Of a DNA stretch of 33,920 bases, positions 13,573 through 21,293 are shown piece after piece. Under the pieces are notes generated by a model. That model saw only the letters and a list, made by a program, of their open reading frames with translations, was not told the DNA's origin and searched no databases. This stretch comes from Nocardioides jejuensis. GTDB lineage: Bacteria > Actinomycetota > Actinomycetes > Propionibacteriales > Nocardioidaceae. Within the stretch, counting starts at the first letter, position 1. Every line of letters starts with the position of its first letter. The DNA lies in assembly GCF_004337475.1 (NCBI RefSeq), contig NZ_SJZJ01000019.1:1-33920 (forward strand). Reading direction: 5' to 3'. The position numbers and the translations under genes were made by a program.

Positions 13573-13608
13573 GCTGCTCGACCCACCCCGAAGGGCAGGA
13601 CGAGCAGC
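13573..13608 (-). terminator. Hairpin downstream of the capsid gene
   Basis: GCTGCTCG at 13573-13580 pairs with CGAGCAGC at 13601-13608, and on the minus strand an inner CCC-TTCG-GGG forms a UUCG-type tetraloop. It begins 12 bases after the capsid stop. With no U-run it is more likely a partial terminator or RNA stabiliser that lets capsid protein be made in excess of the following connector genes. Confidence 0.6.
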
Positions 13609-13619
13609 AGAGACCCGGA

Positions 13620-15008
13620 TCAGAAGGTCGGCGTGATGAGGCCCGTGCCGTTGATCTTCTGCGCGTGAGTCACGCGGTTGAACATGTAGGCGAAGTAGGC
13701 GTAGACGACGAGGTCGATGCCCAGGTTCTTCGCCTTCGGCTGCTCCGCGCGGATGAGGACCGGGGCGTTCGGGTCCTCCCACAGGTGCGCCTCGGTCTGC
13801 GAGACGAAGTAGACCTCGTCCTCGTTGGTACCGGCGCCGAGGTTCGTGGCGATGTTGTTGTCCACGATGACCGGGACGCCGGACGGCAGCACGCCGCGGA
13901 AGCCGTTGCCGTACCGCTCGGCGTAGTTCACGCCAGCCTGCTGGGCGGCGGCACCCGGCTGGCCGAACAGCGGCCAGGTCGAGGTGAGCTGGCTCTGCAG
14001 CCAGTACCAGCGACGCGAGTGCATGACGGCGATGACGTCGCCCGGGTGGGCGTTGAGCATCGCGGCCTCGACCTGCGCCGGGCCCTGCAGCAGCTTCGGG
14101 TACAGCTCGGCCGCCGTGGGGGTGGCGTCGGTGTACGCGATGCTGGTCGCGAGGTTGGTGAGGCCGGTGGTAGCGCGGTTGAGGATCAGCGAGTCGAGGT
14201 TGGCCCGCTGGGCGGAGATCAGGTCCTCGATGATCGTGTCCTCGACGCCGACGCCGCGCTCGGAGCCCTGACGGGAGACGGTCTGCGAACCGGCCGACGT
14301 CAGCACGTTGGCGGTCAGCAGGGTGTCGTCGGCATCCTGCTCGGACACGGCCGCGTTCTCGGACGCCTGCTCGCCGGCAGTGGTGCCGGTGGTGAGCTTG
14401 CCGAGGTTGACCGTCATGCCGGTCGCAGGCAGCTCGTGGCGCCGCATGGCGTCCGCGAGCGGACGGTCCGCGCGGGGCAGGCCCGCGAACTCGGACACGA
14501 GGTACTGCGGGACGACGATGCCGGAGAACGCGCCGGTGCCGACGGCACGGACGTCGAACTCCTCCGCGCCGCGCTCGACGCGCTCCTCCTGCATGTGGCG
14601 CTGGAGGCGCGCCTGTGCATTGAAGTCGCCCGCGAACGCGGCGGCGACGTCGCTCGCGAAGAGCTTGCCGCGCTTGTCCTGGTCCTGGCGGTAGGTGCGG
14701 GCCTCCGTCTTCACGACGGCCGGCGCGCGGTTCTCGGAGGGCGACTCGGCGCCCGGGGTCGTCTCGGCGGCGCGGGCGTCCGCGACCACGTCGGCGGCGC
14801 GCTCGGCCTCGTACTCGGCGATCTTGGCGACGAGGCCGTCGATGACGGTGTCGAGCGAGCGGATCTCGGACTGGATCTCGCCCTCGCGCGCCTCGTCGGG
14901 CGCCTCGGCGGAGCGGAGGTCGCGGAGCTCCTTGGACTTCTCGTTGCGCTCGGCGAGCCGGGCCGCGCGCTCGGCGTACTTCGCCGCGATGAGCTGGTCA
15001 AGAGTCAT
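13620..15008 (-). CDS. Major capsid protein, HK97 family, with N-terminal delta/scaffold domain, 462 aa
   Basis: Residues 1-95 are a strongly charged coiled coil (A-A-R-L-A-E-R-N-E-K-S-K-E-L-R-D-L-R), the delta domain that acts as scaffold and is removed by the protease encoded just upstream. Residues about 140-460 carry the HK97 fold, with F-S-G-I-V-V-P-Q-Y-L-V-S-E-F, an N-A-A-V-S-E-Q-D E-loop region and H-P-G-D-V-I-A-V-M-H-S-R-R-W-Y-W. The C-terminus has the expected A-I/Y-V-A-strand region (L-G-I-D-L-V-V-Y-A-Y-F-A-Y-M). GGGGA precedes ATG 15006-15008. Genes on both sides match the head module. Confidence 0.95.
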   Translation of the reverse strand: MTLDQLIAAKYAERAARLAERNEKSKELRDLRSAEAPDEAREGEIQSEIRSLDTVIDGLVAKIAEYEAERAADVVADARAAETTPGAESPSENRAPAVVKTEARTYRQDQDKRGKLFASDVAAAFAGDFNAQARLQRHMQEERVERGAEEFDVRAVGTGAFSGIVVPQYLVSEFAGLPRADRPLADAMRRHELPATGMTVNLGKLTTGTTAGEQASENAAVSEQDADDTLLTANVLTSAGSQTVSRQGSERGVGVEDTIIEDLISAQRANLDSLILNRATTGLTNLATSIAYTDATPTAAELYPKLLQGPAQVEAAMLNAHPGDVIAVMHSRRWYWLQSQLTSTWPLFGQPGAAAQQAGVNYAERYGNGFRGVLPSGVPVIVDNNIATNLGAGTNEDEVYFVSQTEAHLWEDPNAPVLIRAEQPKAKNLGIDLVVYAYFAYMFNRVTHAQKINGTGLITPTF

Positions 15009-15126
15009 GACCGTCCCCTTTCGTGGGATGAGTGCTCTGGATGGACTGGCCGCAACAGGCAGCGAGTCGAACCAGGCCCAGGGACGGCCGCGGGCGCGGT
15101 TGCTCGAGCGCGATGCTCGGGGTGGA

Positions 15127-15819
15127 TCAGGCGATCCGGTCCTGCAGCTCGTCGTCGTAGACGCGGCTGCGGGTCTTGGGGGCAGCCTCGGCGGACTGCG
15201 AGCGAAGGCCGGCGTCGGTGTAGGGATTGGCGCCCCACCCGACGATCGCGACGTCGCCGCGATGCATGTCGACCTTCTCGATCGTGTAGATGTCGTACGA
15301 CGGGTTCCACGAGCCCTTGGTGATGCGGAAGGCGAACGACATCTCGTCGATCAGGCCCGCCCGCAGCTTCGGCACGATGTACGCCGTGTCGACGTCACTC
15401 ATGTCGAGCGTCGCCTCGACGCGGAGCCCGTGCTCGTCGACCGACAGGCGCAGCGTCCCGGTGACCGTGCGGGCGATTCGGCGCATCTGGTCGTGGCCGA
15501 GCACGAACGGCACGTCGAGGTCGGCCCGGTTCAGGGTCTCCTCGAACGCCGCGTTCGCGACGATCTCGAGGTACGGCCCGTAGAAGTCGTACATCTCGTA
15601 GGAGGTGTCCGTGACGGACGCGTAGCCGGTGAACTCGACCATCCCAGTCGGGGTGTTGGTCGTGGCGTCCCGCAGCTCGCGGACGTCCATGTCGCGCACG
15701 GTCGCGCGGACGTGCGGACGGGACGACGGGTCCTCGGCGTTGCGCCGCTGCGAGGGACGATCAGCCAGCGCGCGCACGCCCTGGCTGCGAGCCTGAGCGG
15801 CCTCCAGCGTGGTGGTCAT
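15127..15819 (-). CDS. Prohead maturation protease, HK97 (U35/S78-like), 230 aa
   Basis: The serine protease that cuts the capsid delta domain is recognised by V-L-G-H-D with His109 and D-E-M-S-F-A-F with Ser161, the catalytic pair of the HK97 protease family. G-Y-A-S-V-T-D at about 65-71 and W-N-P-S-Y-D at 171-176 also fit. The start is ATG 15817-15819, overlapping the portal stop as ATGA; the much longer upstream frame is a shadow of the portal gene. A 118-bp gap without a gene (15009-15126) separates it from the capsid gene. Confidence 0.9.
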   Translation of the reverse strand: MTTTLEAAQARSQGVRALADRPSQRRNAEDPSSRPHVRATVRDMDVRELRDATTNTPTGMVEFTGYASVTDTSYEMYDFYGPYLEIVANAAFEETLNRADLDVPFVLGHDQMRRIARTVTGTLRLSVDEHGLRVEATLDMSDVDTAYIVPKLRAGLIDEMSFAFRITKGSWNPSYDIYTIEKVDMHRGDVAIVGWGANPYTDAGLRSQSAEAAPKTRSRVYDDELQDRIA

Positions 15820-16994
15820 TCCTGCCCCTCCTTCGGGGTGACGACGTTGACGGTCGAAGGCGAGGGCGCCTTCGAGAAGACGGCGAACTCGGCCAGTTGC
15901 TCCGGAGTGAGCGGAGGGAGGTTCTCGTCCTCGCGCACCTCGGACGGGACCTTCCACCGGGCGTCGATCGCGCTCTTGTGGGCGGAGTACCGCGCCGCGA
16001 TGTCCATCTCGAGGAGCACGCCACGGTTGAACTTGATGTACCGCGGGTTTGGGAGCAGCCCGTGGGAGATCGCCTCTTCGCGCCGGCGCAGCGACCCGCC
16101 CATGTTCAGGGTCAGCAGGCGCAGGTTGTCCTGCGTGAGGTTCGCGTAGGTCACCGACGAGCCCTTGGTGGGAACGTCGATCATGTTGCCGGGCACGTTG
16201 AGGTATCGGCAGATGTCGCTGAGTGAGGCGTCCATCATCTCGATGAACGCACTGTCGGCGGCCTTGGCCGAGAGCATCTTGTACTCCCAGTCGTTGCCGG
16301 AGACCCACACGTCGCCGGACTGGATCGACGCCTTGAAGTTCTCCTTGACGACGAGTGCCTCGCCCTTGTTGAGCTCCTTGTTGATGTTCTTGAGGTGGCC
16401 ACCCGGGACCGTCGAGTTCGAGAACCAGTCCTGCGCGAACTCCTGCGCAGAGAGGTAGCCCGCGATCGACCAGGCCGCGTGCGCGATCGGCGAGAGCCCG
16501 ACCGGCAGTCCGGCGCGCGTGAACTGCTTCTCGTGCCAGATGTCGTAGCGGTCGTACTCTGTGCGGCCGATGCGGACCTTGTGGATCTTCGAGCCCTTGC
16601 CGATGAACGACACCTCGTCGATGTTCGCCAGCTCGATGACCTTCGGCAGGCCCGCGCCGTCGCGCTCGACGATGACGCCAACGGTGTTGCCGCTGGAGTC
16701 CAGATCGACGGTCGTGGAGTATGACCACTCCATCCAGCGGCAGTCATCGCCGCCAGGAGCAACGATCACGGGCGGCTTGTTCTGCTCGATCTGGACGCCG
16801 CCGACGCGCCGGAAGACGTCCACCGGCATCAGCGACGTCAGATCGGCCCGGAGATGCTGGCAGGCCCAGACTGCGGAGTTCCGCAGCGCCTGCTCGCGGG
16901 TCACCCGAGTGACTCCAGAGCGTCGACCGTTGCGGCCAGGGATGAGCTGGCCGGGGGAGACGGACGCTGTGCGCTGGGAGAACGGCCAGGTCAT
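15816..16994 (-). CDS. Portal protein, HK97/SPP1-like, 392 aa
   Basis: The dodecameric portal is the DNA entry vertex. The N-terminal A-L-R-N-S-A-V-W-A-C-Q-H-L-R-A-D-L-T-S-L-M-P, the central G-L-S-P-I-A-H-A-A and A-Q-E-F-A-Q-D-W-F-S-N-S-T-V-P-G-G-H-L, and the C-terminal L-N-V-P-G-N-M-I-D / S-S-V-T-Y-A-N-L-T-Q-D-N-L are signatures of HK97-type phage portal proteins. ATG at 16992-16994 (M-T-W-P-F) is chosen because it overlaps the preceding stop as ATGA; an in-frame ATG lies four codons upstream. Confidence 0.93.
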   Translation of the reverse strand: MTWPFSQRTASVSPGQLIPGRNGRRSGVTRVTREQALRNSAVWACQHLRADLTSLMPVDVFRRVGGVQIEQNKPPVIVAPGGDDCRWMEWSYSTTVDLDSSGNTVGVIVERDGAGLPKVIELANIDEVSFIGKGSKIHKVRIGRTEYDRYDIWHEKQFTRAGLPVGLSPIAHAAWSIAGYLSAQEFAQDWFSNSTVPGGHLKNINKELNKGEALVVKENFKASIQSGDVWVSGNDWEYKMLSAKAADSAFIEMMDASLSDICRYLNVPGNMIDVPTKGSSVTYANLTQDNLRLLTLNMGGSLRRREEAISHGLLPNPRYIKFNRGVLLEMDIAARYSAHKSAIDARWKVPSEVREDENLPPLTPEQLAEFAVFSKAPSPSTVNVVTPKEGQE

Positions 16995-17173
16995 CGGCTG
17001 CCCCAAGCGCCGAGCAGCATGAAGCCGCCGCCCACGATCAAGGCCCAGCCGTTACCGAACTGCACCCAGCAGCCGCCAGAGACCGTCGCGACGCCGATGG
17101 CGCCCTGCGCGGACGCGACACCTGCAGCACCGCCGCGCGCCGTTTCGCCGATACGGCCAAGGAACTTCTTCAT
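16991..17173 (-). CDS. Small Gly/Ala-rich membrane protein between terL and portal, 60 aa
   Basis: I recognise no family. A basic start (M-K-K-F-L-G-R-I) leads into an almost entirely Gly/Ala/Val sequence with one clear hydrophobic helix at about residues 39-56 (N-G-W-A-L-I-V-G-G-G-F-M-L-L-G-A-W) and a weaker one before it. An excellent Shine-Dalgarno, GCAGGAGG, precedes ATG 17171-17173, and its stop overlaps the portal start. It must therefore be translated well. The position inside the packaging block is unusual for a membrane protein. Confidence 0.7.
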   Translation of the reverse strand: MKKFLGRIGETARGGAAGVASAQGAIGVATVSGGCWVQFGNGWALIVGGGFMLLGAWGSR

Positions 17174-17188
17174 GACGCCTCCTGCGGG

Positions 17189-18697
17189 TCAAAGGACGCT
17201 GGCCAACACGTCGTAGTCGGGGGAGACGAGCGCGGCCTGCCAGGCGGCGAGGGTGACGGCCTCGAGCATTGCGACGTCGGTCTCGGAGTTCTTCGGGTCC
17301 CACACCCACGCGTTGCCTTGCGTCTTGCGGTGGGCGCCGTACACCGAGTTGTCGAGGTCGTCGTGGTTCGCGTGGGCGAACGTGCCGGCGCGGACCCGCT
17401 CGTAGATCTGCGAGCAGGCGTTCTGGTTGTCGTCGGTCGACGCCTTGATCAGCGTCTTGTCGAGGACGAATCCGACAGCCTCGAGCGCCGGGATCAGGTC
17501 CTTCGCCGACCGCGACACCACGATGGGGACGGCGTACTTCTTGTGGAGCCGCCACGCCTCAGGAACCAGCCAGCCAGTGCCCTCGCGGCGCTCGACGGCA
17601 GCACCGAAGACCGCATCGACCTCGGTGACGTTGCCGTCGCTGTCCTCGTGCGTGACCGTGATCTGACCGGCCGCGCCGATCGAACCCCAGTTGCGCTCGA
17701 ACGACACCGCCAGGGCGATCGCGTCGACCACCGGACCGGGGTCCTCGACCGCACACGCCTCGTACTTGCCCGCGCCGAACGCGTACTGCTTGTTTAGCTC
17801 GTCGAAGATGCCGAGACCCTCGCGGCAGTACGAGTCGTAGCCCAGACGCTTCCGCATCCGCAGGATCGCCTCACGCGAGGTGTCCTCCGGGAACGACGGG
17901 TTCGCCCGGGCCACCTGCACCCAGTCCGCCTCGGTCATCGGCTCCGACACCGGAGGCGGCTTGTAGCCATCCGCGGCGCCGAACTCGATCCAGCCCGTGT
18001 CCTCGTCCTTGCCCGACAACGCATCCGCACGCAGGCCGAGGAACACCTCGGACGGATCCTTCGGCGTCGGCGGCGTGCCCATGAACAGCAGCAGCGCACC
18101 ATCAGGCTGCCGCGACTGGTTCATCGCCGGGACCATGTCGTCCAGCGCGGACTGGTCGAGGATCTGCGCCTCGTCGTACACGACGACGTCGACCTCGTCG
18201 AAGCCTCGACCGAAGCCGGCCGCGCGCGCACCGAACATGATCCGCGAGCCGTTGACGAACTCGATGCACTCCTCGCCGGAGCCGAGCGTCACCTTCTTCA
18301 CGAAGGGCTTGATGGCCTTCTTGCGGGCCATCGCCTGCATCTTCTTGAAGGTCTCCTCAGCCGTCCGTAGACGGTGGGCAGACCAGATGACCGTGAGGTT
18401 CGGCCGCAGTAGACACAACGCGAAGACGATCGCGCCGATCAGGAACGTCTTGCCGACCTGGCGGGGGATCGCCAGGCCCGTGCCGCCGATCGTCGCGGCG
18501 TACTTCCCGTCTGCGCGCTTCCCGAGCAGGATCTGCCCGATCGGCTTCTGCCACCACCGGAACCGGATGCCCATGTCGGCGCACTTCGCCTCGACAGCCG
18601 GCCAGCCCGTCGACACAACGCCAGACGGGACGACGACGTGCTTCGCGACCTCAGACAGCCGAGGGGTCGAAGGCTGCGTCAGCGGCTGCACCACCAT
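17189..18697 (-). CDS. Terminase large subunit, 502 aa
   Basis: The packaging motor has an ATPase domain and a nuclease domain. Walker A is A-I-P-R-Q-V-G-K-T-F (residues 77-85) and Walker B is V-D-V-V-V-Y-D-E-A-Q (169-178); coupling residues F-M-G-T-P-P follow. The C-terminal RNase-H-like nuclease has D-A-I-A-L-A-V-S-F near 330 as first acidic strand, an aspartate-containing second strand near 420 and S-E-T-D-V-A-M-L-E-A near 475. It starts at ATG 18695-18697 and overlaps the end of terS by 47 bp. The presence of HNH and a small subunit suggests cohesive-end packaging. Confidence 0.95.
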   Translation of the reverse strand: MVVQPLTQPSTPRLSEVAKHVVVPSGVVSTGWPAVEAKCADMGIRFRWWQKPIGQILLGKRADGKYAATIGGTGLAIPRQVGKTFLIGAIVFALCLLRPNLTVIWSAHRLRTAEETFKKMQAMARKKAIKPFVKKVTLGSGEECIEFVNGSRIMFGARAAGFGRGFDEVDVVVYDEAQILDQSALDDMVPAMNQSRQPDGALLLFMGTPPTPKDPSEVFLGLRADALSGKDEDTGWIEFGAADGYKPPPVSEPMTEADWVQVARANPSFPEDTSREAILRMRKRLGYDSYCREGLGIFDELNKQYAFGAGKYEACAVEDPGPVVDAIALAVSFERNWGSIGAAGQITVTHEDSDGNVTEVDAVFGAAVERREGTGWLVPEAWRLHKKYAVPIVVSRSAKDLIPALEAVGFVLDKTLIKASTDDNQNACSQIYERVRAGTFAHANHDDLDNSVYGAHRKTQGNAWVWDPKNSETDVAMLEAVTLAAWQAALVSPDYDVLASVL

Positions 18698-18926
18698 TGC
18701 GACGGGCCTCCTCCGCAGCAGCCTCCTTGGCTGCCCTCACCCGCTCCTCCTCAGCCGCGATCAGCGTGTGGAGCTTGTTCAGCTCGTTGTTGAACTGAGG
18801 CCGCGTGTTCTCCGCCGCCGTCGTCAACGACTCCGCGATCAACCGACGCTGCGCCTTGAGCATCGACAGCACGTCACCAGACTCGACCGCAGCGAGCAGG
18901 GCCACCGGCTCCTCGACCTTCGCCAC
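18651..18926 (-). CDS. Terminase small subunit-like protein, 91 aa
   Basis: V-A-K-V-E-E-P-V-A-L-L-A-A-V-E-S-G-D-V-L-S-M-L-K-A-Q-R is the usual start of short actinophage small terminases. They recognise cos or pac and regulate TerL. An Arg/Glu/Ala-rich helix and an acidic/Ala tail follow. GTG at 18924-18926 is chosen because GGGAGG lies at ideal spacing in front of it; a TTG four codons upstream is in frame but would overlap that Shine-Dalgarno. It lies between the putative cos region and terL. Confidence 0.8.
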   Translation of the reverse strand: MAKVEEPVALLAAVESGDVLSMLKAQRRLIAESLTTAAENTRPQFNNELNKLHTLIAAEEERVRAAKEAAAEEARRNGGAAADAAFDPSAV

Positions 18927-18975
18927 GACGCCTCCCAACGGCTCAACCCCAGAGGGGGAGGGGGGATCGGTAGAT

Positions 18976-19035
18976 AGAGAAAACCTCGCCGGCGGGGTCG
19001 CATTTCTCTTGGGGTTCTAAAAACGCGGCGGGGTC
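18976..19035. other. Putative cos / terminase recognition region
   Basis: Between HNH and terS, AGAGAAA (18976-18982) is mirrored by TTTCTCT (19003-19009) around a GC-rich, nearly palindromic centre (18984-18997, containing CGCCGGCG at 18987-18994). CGGCGGGGTC is also directly repeated at 18990-18999 and 19026-19035. In HNH-terS-terL phages cos commonly lies here, where HNH and TerL nick and TerS binds repeats. The exact nicking positions cannot be read from sequence. The other non-coding bases here (18927-18975) are G-rich with no gene. Confidence 0.5.
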
Positions 19036-19321
19036 AGAGTCGCCATCGTTTGACGCCGCCGGTGTTGCCGTGGGTGGCGCCTTCGCTGGTGTTGCAGCGT
19101 TGGTGGGCTGGGCCGAGGTAGCAGTCGCTGGTGCAGTGGTGGCGTGGCCAGATGCAGACGCGTCGGTCGTGTGCGAGTTGCCAGGGTGTGCCGGGGTTGA
19201 TGGTGCGGTCGGGCATCAGGCACCGGAGCTCGGTGCATTCGGTGTCGCCTGCTTCGACGATGGGTGCCCATGCCTTGCGTTGTGCTCGGTGGAACGCGGT
19301 GTCGTAGACGGAGCGCGCCAT
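19034..19321 (-). CDS. HNH endonuclease, 95 aa
   Basis: A short zinc-stabilised HNH nuclease that works with the terminase at cos. Visible features are C-T-E-L-R-C (residues 29-34), Q-L-A-H-D-R-R (48-54, catalytic His), C-I-W-P-R-H-H-C-T-S-D-C and G-P-A-H-Q-R-C-N-T-S-E-G-A, where H and N complete the HNH triad. ATG at 19319-19321 follows a G-rich ribosome-binding stretch and a hairpin. It is the first gene of the late block. An Arg/His-rich alternative frame across it is a shadow. Confidence 0.9.
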   Translation of the reverse strand: MARSVYDTAFHRAQRKAWAPIVEAGDTECTELRCLMPDRTINPGTPWQLAHDRRVCIWPRHHCTSDCYLGPAHQRCNTSEGATHGNTGGVKRWRL

Positions 19322-19343
19322 GGTTCACCCCCGGGAATGACGA

Positions 19344-19370
19344 ACGCCCCGGCCGTTTGGCTCGGGGCGT
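19344..19370 (-). terminator. Hairpin in front of the late (HNH) block
   Basis: ACGCCCC at 19344-19350 pairs with GGGGCGT at 19364-19370, with inner GGCC/GGC pairing around GTTT. On the minus strand it is followed by TTCG, a poor U-tract. The sequence between hairpin and the HNH start contains GTCATTCCCGGG, as at the GDPD-like gene. It could be an attenuator that separates early from late genes. Confidence 0.6.
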
Positions 19371-19384
19371 AGGTATCCGCGCTC

Positions 19385-19414
19385 ATTGTGCTGGACTGGG
19401 CAGTTCCGGCGCAA
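19385..19414 (-). promoter_or_regulatory. Weak candidate late promoter upstream of HNH
   Basis: On the minus strand TTGCGC (19409-19414), an 18-bp spacer and CACAAT (19385-19390) form a weak SigA-like promoter. Its transcript would start near 19378, just before the hairpin at 19344-19370, so that hairpin would be the very 5' end of the late mRNA. Only 7 of 12 consensus positions match by eye, and a phage activator may be needed. The rest of 19371-19432 holds nothing I can assign. Confidence 0.3.
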
Positions 19415-19432
19415 GCAGGCGGGGTCGGCGTG

Positions 19433-20008
19433 TCAGGTCGACTCTGGGCACTCGCGCAGTGTTCCGTGCCCGTCGCGCTCCCAGCGGATTCCGGCAGTGT
19501 CCGTGAACCAGACAGTGACTCGAGGGCGGGGACGCTCCGTGGGCGGCAGCGTCTGGAGGACGTTCCGCAGGATCATGTCGAATGATCTGACCTGCCGACT
19601 GCCGCCCTCGCGCGTGCTTGGCACGAGTGCGCCGTACTCCTCAGTCGCATCGAGCTCGCCGAGTTCGTATCGGACCTGGACCTCATAGACCGGGAGGTTC
19701 GACAGGTTCACCATGTTCAGGTGGTTCTTGTTCGAGACCCACCCGGCGATCTGTTCTGCCTGCGCTCGACGCTCCTTGTCCTCGATTCGATCGTCTCGCT
19801 CGCGCTCGACCTGCACGATCTTGGCGGCTTGGTGGCCGGCGTAGATCGCGGCGATGAGTGCGCCCGTTGTTGCCATGGCTCCGACCCATGTGGCGATGGC
19901 GGCTGCGCTCGTGTCGAAGGCCATGCCGAACGCGAGTGGCGGGATGAGGATGACGGCTGCGGCCAGGATCGCGTCGGTGATGTGGCTGCCAGTCTGCGGA
20001 CGAATCAC
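19433..20008 (-). CDS. Two-helix membrane protein with coiled coil and C-terminal beta domain, 191 aa
   Basis: Hydrophobic helices lie at about 11-31 and 35-57. A charged coiled coil (about 60-88, V-E-R-E-R-D-D-R-I-E-D-K-E-R-R) follows, then a beta-rich domain with N-L-S-N-L-P-V-Y-E-V-Q-V-R-Y and F-T-D-T-A-G-I-R-W-E-R-D-G-H-G-T-L. The latter resembles the C-terminal part of uncharacterised actinobacterial membrane proteins. GTG at 20006-20008 overlaps the upstream stop. It is the last gene of the replication block. It may alter the membrane against other phages or in preparation for lysis; no function is established. Confidence 0.75.
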   Translation of the reverse strand: MIRPQTGSHITDAILAAAVILIPPLAFGMAFDTSAAAIATWVGAMATTGALIAAIYAGHQAAKIVQVERERDDRIEDKERRAQAEQIAGWVSNKNHLNMVNLSNLPVYEVQVRYELGELDATEEYGALVPSTREGGSRQVRSFDMILRNVLQTLPPTERPRPRVTVWFTDTAGIRWERDGHGTLRECPEST

Positions 20009-20880
20009 GGCGTCATCATTCCGTGCTCGGCCTCGGTCTGTGGCTGGATCGGGAAGTATCCGAGGTGTGCCAGGCCCTTCCGCCACGCCGCAGCCTCGAC
20101 GTCGGCCACGGCGTACTCCGTCCGCTCCGAGTGCCGTCGCCGCGAGACGGGACCCCCGCGGCGGCCCCACGAGCGCACCGTCGCGGCCTTGACGCCCACC
20201 CTGATCTCCATCTGCTCGTCGGTCAGCCACGAGGCGCGCTGACGGTGCGTGGCTGCGACGTCGTGTTCGTACTCGGCCTGGCTGGACTCGAGCCCGCAGG
20301 CCGGGCACTCCCAGCCGTCGAGGGCGGGCTCGGTGCCCCACGTGCGGCGCAGCGTCGTCGAGCAGGCGGGGCATGGTGCGCCGGTGTCGCGCTGGATGCC
20401 GTCGTGGAGGACGTGCTCGAGGTGGATGCGGCAGGCGCGGATGTCGGCTGCAAGTTCGTCGAAGGCGAGGTGTTCGTATCCGGCGAGGTACGTCAGCTGC
20501 AGGTCGAGGTAGTCGATGCCCGTGGTGACGGACCAGGTCTCGGGTTCGGTGTGCTCGAGTGCGTCACGGACGAGGGAGTCCCAGCAGCCGATGACGTGGC
20601 TCGGGTGGAGCAGGTCCGGGGCTGTCGCGGCGTCGTAGTCGTCGGGACTGATGCGGCCGGCGGCGATGGATGCCTCGATGTGTCCGGCCTGTTCGTAGTC
20701 GGTTGCCGGGGCGAGGAGGTTCATCGCTTCGGAGTTGAGGCCCTTGGTGATGGCTTCGGCGGGGAGGTCGGCGATGAGGCGTGCGATCTCGTGGAGGTTG
20801 TCGCGGACCTTGGCGAGGCAGGTGGGGCAGGTGTCGTGGTGGTCGTCGGCGGGCGCGTGGATGCGGCAGGCGTCAGTCAC
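20005..20880 (-). CDS. Zinc-ribbon and HTH protein of the replication block, 291 aa
   Basis: Two Cys clusters stand out: C-x(2)-H ... C-P-T-C near the N-terminus and C-P-A-C ... C-P-A-C around residues 187-212, the second a typical zinc ribbon. The middle (about 30-180) is helical. The C-terminus (L-T-D-E-Q-M-E-I-R-V-G-V-K-A-A-T-V-R-S-W-G-R-R-G ... Y-A-V-A-D-V) is a helix-turn-helix with an excisionase or MerR-like wing. DNA binding is therefore likely. GTG at 20878-20880 overlaps the stop of the loader-like gene. I do not know its specific function. Confidence 0.7.
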   Translation of the reverse strand: MTDACRIHAPADDHHDTCPTCLAKVRDNLHEIARLIADLPAEAITKGLNSEAMNLLAPATDYEQAGHIEASIAAGRISPDDYDAATAPDLLHPSHVIGCWDSLVRDALEHTEPETWSVTTGIDYLDLQLTYLAGYEHLAFDELAADIRACRIHLEHVLHDGIQRDTGAPCPACSTTLRRTWGTEPALDGWECPACGLESSQAEYEHDVAATHRQRASWLTDEQMEIRVGVKAATVRSWGRRGGPVSRRRHSERTEYAVADVEAAAWRKGLAHLGYFPIQPQTEAEHGMMTP

Positions 20881-21293
20881 TCGGGGATCTCCTTGGTTGC
20901 GGCGCTGAGCAGCGCGCGGATCTCGCCGGGGTCGCGCGCGGGCAGTTCGGCGGGCTTGGTTGGTGGGTTGCCGTCTGCGATGGCTCGGGTCGTGGCCTTC
21001 TGCCAGGCGATGTAGGCGGCGGCGTTGTCGGGGTCGAGGTGGCTGGGCGGGTCGGGCAGGACGCCGTATTCGAGGACGCGGTTTCGGCGCAGGCGCTTGA
21101 CGAGCGTCCGCAGCGACGCGGGCATCAGCCAGTCGGTGGAGGTCTTGTAGTGCTGGATCAGCGCGGCTCGACAGTCGTCGAAGCGGAGGCCGTCGAGAGC
21201 GACGGCCCATGCCTTCGCGGCGTCGGGATCCACCTTGCGGTTGTCGAAGGCCGACGCCATCGTGAGCAGGGTTCCGGCCTCGGTGGGGGTCAC
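20877..21293 (-). CDS. Helicase-loader-like protein (G39P/DnaI-N-like), 138 aa
   Basis: Small helical proteins of this kind bind the replicative helicase and deliver it to the phage origin. The N-terminal T-P-T-E-A-G-T-L-L-T-M-A-S-A-F-D-N-R-K, then A-W-A-V-A-L-D-G-L-R-F-D-D-C-R-A-A-L-I-Q-H-Y and W-L-M-P-A-S-L-R match the spacing of the G39P-type helicase loader/inhibitor domain. There is no ATPase motif, so it is not a DnaC-type loader. GTG at 21291-21293 overlaps the replisome organizer stop, and the pair should act together. Confidence 0.65.
   Translation of the reverse strand: MTPTEAGTLLTMASAFDNRKVDPDAAKAWAVALDGLRFDDCRAALIQHYKTSTDWLMPASLRTLVKRLRRNRVLEYGVLPDPPSHLDPDNAAAYIAWQKATTRAIADGNPPTKPAELPARDPGEIRALLSAATKEIPE

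Noticed and set aside
13458..15323. A 621-residue plus-strand open frame over the capsid gene
   Set aside because: It is antisense to the capsid gene, with repetitive Arg/Leu/Gly composition and no recognisable domain. The minus-strand capsid is certain.
18924..18938. TTG start for the small terminase at 18938
   Set aside because: The TTG overlaps the GGGAGG Shine-Dalgarno that is correctly placed for the GTG at 18924-18926.
19017..19328. An Arg/His/Pro-rich frame across the HNH gene
   Set aside because: It is out of frame with the HNH motifs and would extend into the putative cos region.
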